NCBI RefSeq assembly: GCF_036588685.1
Contig: NC_086378.1
Span: 80,679,127 to 80,743,126 of the forward strand
Length of the DNA stretch: 64,000 nt
From: Mytilus trossulus
Taxonomy: Eukaryota; Mollusca; Bivalvia; Mytilida; Mytilidae
Direction: 5' to 3'
Under the pieces are notes generated by a model that made no database searches, was not told where the DNA came from, and was given only the letters and a program-made list of their open reading frames with translations. Numbering within the stretch: position 1 is the first letter of the stretch; each line of letters starts with the position of its first letter. The position numbers and the translations under genes were made by a program. This document shows, one piece after another, positions 22,301-34,300 of this stretch.

Positions 22301-25300
22301 TTCCAAAATTTACCAGAATCTTTTTTCGAAAGTTTGCGCATGTCAGATTCTAGTGCATGTTGAAAACTCTCAAAACTTTTATTCATTTCGGTTCTATAAA
22401 CTTTCCCGGACTTTTTCATCTCATCTCGGTTCTCTTTATTCTTATTTAAACTGCAACGGTTTTTCGCTTTATGGAAACCCTTTCGCTTATCTCTGCATTG
22501 TTTATTAAACCAAAGTTGGTTAGAAGTACCAGATGGATAGAATCTTCCCTTTGGTTTAAATACACGATTAGCGGTGCTTTTAAAAAGATCACATATTTTA
22601 TCAACGGCTGTGTTGATTCGTTCTTTTGGATCAGTACTACTGTCCTCCGACAAAAGCAGTGATATCTCGTCAAATTTAGTAACGTCACTAACGAGTGTCT
22701 CAATAAACCGGTTTTCCTTGTCTGGGTCCCATCGTGCATGACCACGCTGACTACTACAATTATCATCGGAATGTGTAGTAAAAATGTTCACTGAAGCATG
22801 AAATCAAAAACAAAGACCACAATGAACGTCAAAAAAAAGTGGGTTGAGTTCGAGAACATTGAATTCTTTTATCAATGGAAATACACTGGATGACAGTAAT
22901 AAATATTCAATAAGAGATACACTATTACATGTAGTCAAACCTATCATATGGTCATTACCTGGTAACCTACTGTTACCTATATACAAATTGTTACGTTTCC
23001 AAAAATCTATAAGTTTGTACCCATAGTTATTTTGCACACTGCTATCTTCTGAACATCGCTTTAATGATACATTGCTGTCACATAACTTTTGATAATCGTA
23101 CAAATATGACACAAAACTGTCATCTTCAAAATCATCCAGTATATCAAAAAGACTCATCAGGGATGACAACATCATCTAACAATTTGGTTTTGGCATTCAA
23201 ATCACCAACAATTAGAGGTTGACCATTATACTTATTAACAAGTTCTATCATTTCAATTTCAACCTCTGTGAACGCCTCATTGATTGTATACTTATTATTT
23301 TCAGGTGGAAGATACATACATCCCATTAACAAGTTTTTATCAAAATCAACCAACCCCTTTTCTAATACTACCCACTGTACAAATTCAGAATAATTTTTGG
23401 AAATTTCAAAAAAATTTCTAAATTACTCTTAAAACAAATAATTATACCACCCGACTTCTTTTTAAATTTTGTTCTATGCTTAGCAAAATACTTATACCCA
23501 TCAGGCATCCCTAGAATGTCAAATTCATCAGTCTTTGATTCCAAAAATATAAGTATATCATACATCAGCATCAGTTCCTGAAATTCAGGAGACTTAAGCT
23601 TCGATCTCAACCCACATACATTTAGGCAAATACATTTCAGAGTATTATTTGAAAAACAATTATTCTCTGTACTCAAAAGATCACTCCTGCTACGGAGTCC
23701 GTCCTAGATACTTTTATGATGTTTACCTTGCTTTTCAGTAGATGAAGGGGTAGTATTTGAACTCAGATTGCGTTTTCGCAGAGCTAGTTAGTGAACGATT
23801 GCCTCAACGACATGAGTGTTACCAAAAAATTAGGACAATTCAACAATATATTTATCTACCCCTTTATCACTGATATGTACCCCGCTCGGGTCACTGATGT
23901 CATAAAGTGGCCTCACAGCATTACCATTTTGACAAAATATATTGAAAGTGTCAATCAAAGATACAGAACTATCCTTTTTACATAATTTAGCAAGAATTTT
24001 TTTTACAGAGTGTGTTGTTTCATTCAATTTTAGTATGCTCTGTCCTTTGCCTTTACGAGGAATGATAGTGCAGAGACCTATTTTTGCACTTGGAAATCTT
24101 GATTTTACACAGTTAACAGCACTCGTAGCGTTTACATTCACTTCATCTGGGTCACTTCTATTACGAGTGATATCATTTGTCCCAAGACAAATGACCACCT
24201 TTTCGACACTTGCATCTGTGTCATCCATGACGGACAGAGCATGGTTAAGAAGCTCATCTATATTCTCGAAGGAGGCACCAGATACAGACGCATTTATAAC
24301 ATCAGGGCTGAAATTTCCCAACCGTTTACCATTTGATGCTCCAAGTATTAGAGTTTTTGATTTTGGAATCACATAATATGTGTCTTCTATACCTGTGTTA
24401 CACGGTGCTATGGATTCGTCAAAGTTTTGTTACTGACCACGTCTCCCTTCGATGATTTCATCCGCGTATTCTCCCATTTCTCGCCTTGTCTCGTCATCCT
24501 GGTATTTTTCACAGTCCCGCTTTATATGCCCCGCTAACAAACAATAATTGCATACAACCTCCTCCAGACAGTTTTTAGATATATGTCCAGGCTGATGACA
24601 ATTAAAACATTTACGAAGTTGTTGGGTTGTTTCTCTACATTTGAACGAGGGGTGATCAGTTCCATTACAGAATTTACAGGATATTCTATTATTATCGGCA
24701 AATAGTCTGATTTCATGTTTACCAAATGATATCTTATTAGGAAGTATAGGTACACAGTTTTTAAGCTGCAAATATCTAGTACCATTCTCAATACTGGTGT
24801 CTTTAATGACACCTCTCCTGATCGAACCTTGGACCACTTGCCCGAATATGATAAAATATGTTTATGATAGTTTTTTTTGTATATCTACTTCATAAGCAAT
24901 TTTTTTTTATAAAACGTATAAAATTACTTACTGCATTTTACAGCATCAAATATATTTACGGCCTACTAAGGATATCAAAACTATAATTTGAACTACAGAT
25001 GACGGATTCAAAAATCACGATCACGGATAAAGACCAAATCATCACGAATTTACTAATACATAAAAACAAATTTTAATACATTATTGAGGATTAAGTTCGC
25101 GAAACAGAATCTGTCAGAATTAGTTATCACAAATATTTGTTATTCGTGAGCACTGTTAAATTCATAATCACAGATGATTTACAAGTTATGATCATGGATT
25201 TGATTCTTTATCATAAATTTCACAATTTAACATGCAACAATTGATAAATGATGGAATCTGTTCAACAATGAACTTGTTTGGCTTTATAAATATTTTGATA

Positions 25301-28300
25301 TGAGCGTCACTGATGAGTCTTATGTAGACGAAACGCGTGTCTGGCGTACAAAATTATAATCCTGGTACCTTTGATAACTATCAGCACGAAATAAAGCACT
25401 ATGTGATAACGAATTAACATTTTTGAATTACAAAACATCAGTGACAACTAGTTCCTCGGAATCAATATCGCCAGTTTAATTCGATTTGATATCGAATAAA
25501 ATCATATTTTTGGAGGTCTGCATTAACTAGTCACGTGATTTCGTATGCCTCACCTACTTTCATACGACAAAATAATAGTACATATCCTTGATCGTCAGTG
25601 ACACATAAATTTCCTTAATGTCAACCACCTATAAAACCTACAAATATATATATATATATATACATGGAAAAAAGTATTGCAACACCTTGATTTTTTAAAA
25701 TTTGAAAAATCAGCCTCTTTTTTTGGATGAAATATAATAAAATATGTGTATAATATTAATGAAAAATAATTGATGATAACATTGGCATTGAAACGAACAA
25801 AAAATGTTTGAAAAAAAATAATTTATAGAACCACAATTTTAATACCAAAATGGAGTGTTTTTTGTACCAAAAAATGCATATTACAACTTTTACTGTAGTC
25901 GAACTTTACAATGTCAGACATTTCAAAATTAATCCTTAGATGAATGTTCATATCATGGTTGATTATTATACGCCAAAGAATTAGTACTGTGTGCGCAGCC
26001 TCCATTCAAACGGATAACCGCATCTAAATGTCTTCTGATTCCTGCCATAAATCGACCAATTTGTTGCTAAGGTAGCAGCAACCATTTCTGATGAGGGCAT
26101 TGTTTATTTCATGATGTGTTTGAACTGGGGTGTCCTTTCGCGCAATTTCCGCCCAAAAGTTTCCCAAATATGCTCGATATGGTTGAAATCCGGGCTACGA
26201 TCGTGCCAAGGAAGATGAACCGAATTTCCATTTGAACATTGAATCTTCCTCCACGATGCTAATTTCCAACTTTGACGAGCTCTGCACTACATTGGATACG
26301 GAAAACTGTGTGTCTGTTCGTTAGCAAAGGTCTCCGAAATGGACTTATCGCACGATCACCAGTAGTGATGAGTCGATCTCGAATAGTTCTTGTTAAAAAG
26401 CTCCTGTATACCCATTATTCTCTTTTTAGGATTGTCCTGTATGCAATGGGTTTTCTTCTGACCAACCTTCTTTATGCTTGATTTTCCTTAGCAAATGGTA
26501 GAGGGGGTCTTCATTATCTCGGAATGTCTTTAACAGCGTTTCTTGCCTGATTTATTCTCAAAACGACTTATAGTAAAATGGTGATGACCAACAATACGTG
26601 CAGTTTTTACATCGACATCCCTGCTTCCCTTATGCTGATAATCTGCCATCTGGCTGCAGTTAAGAGTTATCAAGGACCCATTATAAGGTGTCAATCACAT
26701 AACTTTAAAAATTTGGTTATTTAAAGGGTTGAAAACAAAGAGGATAAAAACAATTGTTTTGCTGTTTACGGGTACAGTAGCTGCATGTGCAGATAAAAAT
26801 TATCGAGTCGATATTTATTGATTAAACTCAGGTGATACTTAAATAATGTTTAACTAGTTCTATTTTACCAAATTATATCCCACAAAAATGAAAAGTTTTT
26901 TTTAATTTCAATTTCAATTTGGTGTTGCACTACTTTTTTCCAACTGTATATATATACTAGTATTTACTAGTAGTACCAAAAGTTAAAAAACTAAACCCCC
27001 AATAAGTAAACAAGCGAGTTTTAGTGTGAGGACAATATGAAAATCCGAGTTGAAGATCTTGAAAGTCGCTAAAACGATGAAGAACAATGATTGATAATGG
27101 TTTATTTGACAGAATGTTTCTTTTTTTTTGGACACAGACATGAACATTTTTCAAACAGGAAAATTATGTCAAAATTGTCATACTAATAAATCATAAGCTT
27201 TAAAGTCATATGAAACTTAAAAAAAAAAAGATGCATATGTTGTTTTTTTCTATAACAAAATAAATAGTTTTCATTATTAAACTTATGTTCATATAAGTTT
27301 TTCTGAAGAAAATTCTTTAATTTGTCCACATTTAGAAGAATTTTACTTCTTTTTAATTGCTTGATTTCAGCAAGCAATTCGTCGACATGTTTTCCGTGTT
27401 CAATGTGACCTTACTCTTAAAAATCCGGTGATCACAATACACATGGATCTGTCATTGAAATAAATTATTATCTGATTGTACATGTTATACGATATTTTTG
27501 CGACAAAGATGAAAAAATCGTGCACATAACTTTATAATATATGCATGCATTGGTTGAAGAACTGGATACACATTATTTTTTACAAGTCGTTCGTTTCATA
27601 TGGCTTTAAGATCAAATTTGACATGTCCTAAATTCGGTTTATGCAAGTTTTTTTCTTCTCTTTTTTTACTTAAATCATTTCCTATGAAACACTTCATACA
27701 TTTCGATATTAGATTTTGTCTTCTTAAAGCTTATTCTTATATAATTCATATCAATCAAGTGAAACTAAGGTTTTTGTTCAACATCTTCTGTAGGATTAAA
27801 AGAAAAAGTGCGTAACAAAATTTGGTTTAATTTTAATTTTTTTTAAAACATAAAATGTCTTTAAATTTTATAAATCTAGAACATGTATGCTTAAAAAATT
27901 GTCAGATGTTCAGGTTTATCTGATCTCAGAGTAGTTTTGAGGTGTAAACGCATCCATTTATGCTAAAGGTTCTACATGATCCTTAAGCAAGCTTCAAAAC
28001 TATTTTATAGGATAAAACAATACGTCTGCATAAACCACATGATAACTTAAAAACTCGTGGTAAATCTTCGGCTATCGCTTTACAGGACATCTTAGGAAAG
28101 AAACCATCTATTGCTGAACAAAAGACACAGAAGCAAAATGTAGGAAATGAAAAGATTGAGATAGAAATAGAAGACAATAGCTGGAAATTGTTATATAAAG
28201 TCAGCGATTCTCCACCATTTTATATGACGGTGCTGTTTGCTCTGCAGGTATTTCATTTTGCAATAGAAGATTAAGCTACATTAGAAACTCAAACTAAATA

Positions 28301-31300
28301 AAATTCAGATAACGAACAAAAGAAAATATCTACATTTATACATCTGTTATAAATTACAATTTGTATTTTAAAATTATCTTAAGCATCCACAATAACTGTA
28401 AAAGTAAAAAGAATAACTGTAAAGTTAAAATAATTCTTAAACTATTGAAAAAAAAACCATGTCTATTCGTCGATGGTGGTAGCGACCGTCACAAGTTAAG
28501 AAAGCAAATGAAATGGTACCCTTTTTAGAATCTAGTTGAGTGCAATGTCGATATGACGTAATTACTTGGTCGTGAAACGCAGAATTTTATATCAAATATC
28601 AGCATTTATTGCCATCTAAAGAAGTGTTTGCATAGAACAAAATTAAAATAACTAAACAAATCCGTATGAAACCAATTGTCGTTAACACCATGACTTTTAT
28701 CAGGTACACTGGAACCCCAATGTTTAAAAAGCCTAAAATTATAAAAGTTGTTATTTCTAATCACGTTTCATCATTTGCAGAGATTTGTATCAATCTCCGT
28801 ACTAGAGCTGTTCATTATTTTGGTTCGGTTCTTAAATGTCGCGGATCAGAAAGTTTCCAGTTTCATCGCATCTCGTTTTTGTTTTATGATTTTATTTGTA
28901 TCACTAAATTTTAGCAAACATTAATGGTTTTACCGTTCTGTGTGATGTCGGCCATTATGGTAGCCCAGTCAGTATGCGCAGAGGATGACAACGATCTCAA
29001 AACACAACTCTTATCAACAACAATTTTCTTATCGGCTGTCTGTACATTTCTTCAAACAACATTTGGAGTGAGGTGGGTTTAGTTTTTTGTTTTTTTTAGT
29101 TCTTATCGTCTTTATCATATGAAAACTGTACACAAATAAGAATAAATATTGTTCAACGGTTTCAAATATGATATAAAAAGATAAATAAATCAAGATTATA
29201 ATCTTGTACTTCAGCCTCGCGTTTCGTCTACCAAAGAGTCATCAGTAATACTCGAATCAAATAAGTTAAAATGGCTAAAATAAGAACTAAGATGAGGAGC
29301 ATTGAAAGTCCCAAATTCTAAAAGGTTTTGCCTATTACAGTTTTGTTAACATTTAATGTGTTATTATGACCATATCAATGATAACTTTTGTCAACAGAAG
29401 TGCTGACTACTGATAAAGCATACTATGCATAACACAACAGATAGTGTAAAGTTATAAAAACTTTCTTTATTTTCACCTGCTTTTCTGATAGGTTAAGTCC
29501 AAAGCCAATACAATTTGTAGGATTATGCACAAAAGCTAATAAATGTCGATGTAATTCATTTTAAAACTCTTCTAAACTAAAGCAAGAGTTTTTATGTCAA
29601 ACGTGTCAATGATAATAATCAATCATGTTATATACAAACAATCATAAATACCAGAATTATGTGCAACCAGTTTATATATAAAAAAAAAACATTAGACGTT
29701 CAGACATTTTTTACTAGCCTTCAAACATATGAAATTCAAGGCGAACCTTACTTTTTCATTTTTAGCCATGTCGTTGTCAGTTTATTTTCGATCTATGAGT
29801 TTGTCTGTCCCTATGGTATCTTTGGCCCCTGTTTTACTGATATTGGATTGTTGAATTTGTACACCAATGAAGGTCTGATTAATGTGAACATTTTCCATAT
29901 CATCTTCTAGATCAACTAGAACGAAGCTTATTATTTGAAATATTGCCATTTTTTAGGTTATAATTCCAGTAGTATTAGAACTATAATTTTCATTTTAAAA
30001 ATAGATTACCGGTATATCAAGGTCCTACTCCAGCCTATATTGTGCCACTTTTAGTGATATCAGGGTTACCAGACTGGAAGTGTGAACCAATGTGGAACAA
30101 AGTTATCTTCAATGCAACGACAGGTACAGTATCTTATACTACTGTGAGGAACAAAATGTCATGGTGGTAATATCAAGATGCGTTTTATCAAAAAAAAAAA
30201 AAAAAAAAAAAACACCCACAAAATAAACCACACAAAAAATAAAAAAAAGATACTTAAATCTAAAATAAACTGTCCATTTTAACTATAATGAAATTGCATC
30301 TTTGATTGCAAAGGACGCAAAATAATGTAATAAGGTGTTTTGTTAACTTAGCACATTTTGGTGATAGAATACCATTTATAACAAAAATAATTTTACCAAG
30401 ATTTCCTCTAATTTCCTGTACAGATATAGAAAATAATGATTAATTATAAAGCACAATTTGCTTTACAGATTCCTTGATTTTAGTTAGTTTTTACTCAGAA
30501 ATGAACATAAAAGTTACATATTCTGTTACCAAGATATATAAGTTTGTTGACTCTATTGCATATATCACAAATGTATATGTAATATCTGTGTGACAAGATA
30601 CACGGTGCAACATGTAAACAATTAACTTCAATTAAGATTTTATTTGTATAAAAAAACGATGCATTATGTAAACATTTAACGTCAATTAAAACTTGAATAA
30701 TGATGATAACAATTATAATGATCAATCGGTGATTATTTCATTTTAGGAGAAAACTTTACCACAGATGAACCCGACATAGTTGGTTATCGTGAGAAAATAG
30801 CATTACCGAAGTTACGTGTGGTAAATAAATTAATTTATATATGTTCTGCTTATGTATTTGGTTCTGGTCTCAAATAATATAAGCTTCGTACCAGTTGGAC
30901 ATTTTATTGTCTCAATCGGGAAATGAAAAGTAAAATCACAAAAATACTGATTTCCGAGGAAAATTCAAAATGGAAAGTCTCTAATCAAATTGCAAAATTA
31001 AAAGCTGAAACACATCAAATGAAAGGATAACGACTGTTATATTCCTAAAAGATTTACCTGTACCAAGTCATGAATAGGGCAGTTGTTATCAAGTTTGTTT
31101 CTATGTATGTTAGTAATTGTTTTTGTTGCACTTCTCCATAGTTTTCATCTTAAAGATGTTTTGTTTTTTCCTTGTTTTTTTATTGTAATCCGGATTTGTT
31201 TTCTCTCAAATGATTTATGTCTTTTGAACAGCGGTATACGTCTGTTGCCTTTAAATATACCAACTGTTATAAGTTATTTCATTTTTGTGTCAGTTGGTCT

Positions 31301-34300
31301 CTTGTGAATAGTTGCATCATTGGCAATCATACCACATCTCCTTCCTTTTTTTTTTATAAAGTCTTTAAATGAACTAACAAATCATTGGCGTTTGTACACT
31401 TTACCGATTGTTTTTTTTTGTTATTTCTATTCAAACAGATATATTATTCATTTACTTCTTCCTAAACTGTTTGTATATTTCTTTTTATTAGAAAAGTATG
31501 ACCAATCCCTCCTATATCAGTAATATACATAGTAGGTATTGAACAGTTAAAAGTGTAAAACGAATTAACCATTATCAAAGATAAAAATATATTTCAAAAT
31601 ATTTCTCTCATCATTTTAAAGTGATTCTTAAAATAAGGAGCTCAACATAACTAGTGGTGTTGTTGAGTGTGTTATGTTTGATTCATGCTGTTCATTGTTT
31701 TTGGACTGCATGTATTATAACTTTTTCTCTTTAAAAGTAATAATACTCAAACGGGGGTTTGTGATAAATCCTTTGAAGATTGTAAGAGCTATAAATTCAT
31801 AACATCATGAGGAATTTCGCCATCTTTTTTTATTGTCTTACTTGCATTTGTTAAAGCATTGCTTCATGCAAAGCGCTTTTCTTGTGTTGGATCTATTGAA
31901 CAATCTTTTATGTCCCTTTTGTAATTTAAAACTGATTAAATGTATGAAGTATAGATTAAGGAGTGAGTTAGAAAAAGTTCAAATATTACTACTAAATTTA
32001 TTAAAAAATGTGATTTGGATTTAAAGAAACCGTTTGACAAAATTCGTTCTGTTTTTACTTTGTCGTATGCTTATTCATTAACTGAAAACACCTTTGAGCA
32101 GAAAATAAAGGACTTGATATTGACAGACATATTATGTATTAGACGAAAAGTGTGGAAATAGCAAGAGTACAAATTACTGCATTAGATTATGTCTTTATTT
32201 ACCATCGTTCTGATTTAAACACAAATTGGTTTTAATCAACTCTCCCAATAACTGTGTTTCTCGAACAGGATCACAGAAATCATTACCTGTATACTTATGG
32301 TAATAATATGTAGGCCAATATGCATGTTACATTTTCGTTAATGATTTTGGAGCAGCATATCATTTATTTTAATCTAAACTATTTTGATAATGCATGAACT
32401 TTCATATCAACTCAAATCATAAACTCTCTAACAAAATTGTGAAAAGTAACCGTTTTATAACAAGAAAATGTCTGTACCAAGTCAGGAATATGACAATTGT
32501 TGTCCATTCGGTTGATGTGTTTGTGCTTTTTTTGCCATTTGATTAGGGACTTTCCGTTTTGAATTTTCCTCTAATTTCAGTTTTCATTTTTGGTTTTGGA
32601 GAGTACATGACAATGGTTGTTTCTTTTACGCGCTTTCTATACACGTGTTCGTCAATGTCAAAGGAATTCCTTCAATCATTTTTTGTCTATTTTATTCCTA
32701 GTTTTGCATGCCATAGTTGTTTAAAAAAATCTGTGACATTACCACTTTACCTTAATTGTGTATACAACGCATTTATCTGCATGAAATACCATTTGTTTAA
32801 AGATCACACAGTTAATTAAAAAAAGGCATAAGAGATTAAAATTTTCTTTAAAAATAATTTTTCAAAACTTGGTACATACATACATGTTTATTTAAACAGA
32901 TGCAAGGAAGCTTGATACTAGCTGGAGGACTACACATGATGATAGGTTTGACTGGTTTAGTTGGTGTGTTGCTAAACGTTGTAGGACCACTTACAGTTGT
33001 ACCGACACTGGTTCTATTAGGCATAGAATTGAATGGAGTTATGAATACATTTTGTGAACCCCATTGGGGTGTGTCAGCAGGGTAAATATATGCACTTAAA
33101 GTCAAGTAGGCACTTCTAAGTGAATTCAAACTGTTGTTTTTCAATTAATTGTCTTTATCTGATTTAATTTCATAATGCATGAGATTTTAGAATAAATATA
33201 GATATAAATAGAATTGTAGCTATATTTTCATAGAATATCGACTCAAATCATAAACTCGCTAACGAAATTTTGGAAAATAACCTTTTTAAATTATAAGTAG
33301 ATTTTGTATTTTATTTTTCAAGGTTTTATACAAGATATTACTATCGTCGGTCTTTTAATTGAATATTAAATATATTTTATATTTTCATACGTCACACAAT
33401 TATTATTTTGATTTAACAGAACTTGTTTGATTTCCATAATTCTTGCTGTATACCTGAATGGATGGAATATGCCACTGCCAATGTATACAAGAGGACGAGG
33501 ATTTCACATTATAAGATATCCTCTGCAACAGGTTTTAGCGGTAAGTTTAAAAACCAGCTAGTTAGGTCTTGCTATGAACCATCAGGCTAAGAATACAAAT
33601 ATTGCTTTAAAAGTTTAAAAGCCAAGACTGTAATAAGTAATTGTTGTTGTTTAACACCACTTTCAGCACAATTTACTAAATCGTGACTGTGAGGTTTTAT
33701 TGTTCAATGAAGTCGTATAGACCAAGGAAAATCACTGACCTTAACTAACATTCCTAAGTCATTTAAGATTGGAGTCGAACGCTCCTGCCACGCCCGGGGT
33801 TCTAGCTCACACATTCAGTGATGACATGCTAGTGATACATTAAATAAACTTTTATACCACTTGTCCACCGAGGCCGTTTAACTCGCCAACAAAAGCGGCA
33901 GAGAAAGACTAGCCCAATCCAACAATAATGGAACCTTAATTTTTTAATAACTTTTATTTTTAAATGGAGAATTTTAAGAAAAGTATTTTATAAAGCATGC
34001 ACGAATCGAAATACAGACTCTTGAAAAGGTTTACTAATAATTTTTCATATGTATTTTTTTAACTGTTTCTATGTTCGAAATTAATTCACTTGATGGATTG
34101 ATCATTGATTCATTATTCAAATCAAACATTGCAATTCAATTGATTTAACTTATCATTTAAGTTATGTATTAAAAAGATTAATTCTAACCTGGAAAGATCA
34201 AAAACTCATTTTGAACTCAGATACGAATGACTCTTTCAGATCTTATTTGCAATACTTATTGGTTGGAGTATATGTGGTATATTGACATACGCAGGCGCAC

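Larger units (their letters stand above)
20000..24845 (-). mobile_element. LINE retrotransposon, antisense in intron 1, decayed and 5'-truncated
   Basis: From high to low coordinate: ORF1 (CCHC zinc knuckles, then SGNH-type domain), then ORF2 (APE-type endonuclease, reverse transcriptase, C-terminal Cys/His motif), then a 3' UTR ending near GTTTTCTCTAATAAACATAC on the minus strand. Domain order fits the CR1/L2-like groups, some members of which have an esterase-like ORF1; the clade is inferred. Breaks seen: an in-frame TAA in ORF1, at least two frameshifts in the endonuclease, an in-frame TGA between endonuclease and RT, and a frameshift at the homopolymer near 20521-20550. A TAA just upstream of 24840 and the lack of earlier ORF1 sequence suggest 5' truncation. 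Not mobile as it stands. Confidence 0.88.

Noticed and set aside
33690-33880. Functional tRNA gene
   Set aside because: A- and B-box-like strings are present on the minus strand, but no cloverleaf arms pair; treated as a SINE-like repeat.
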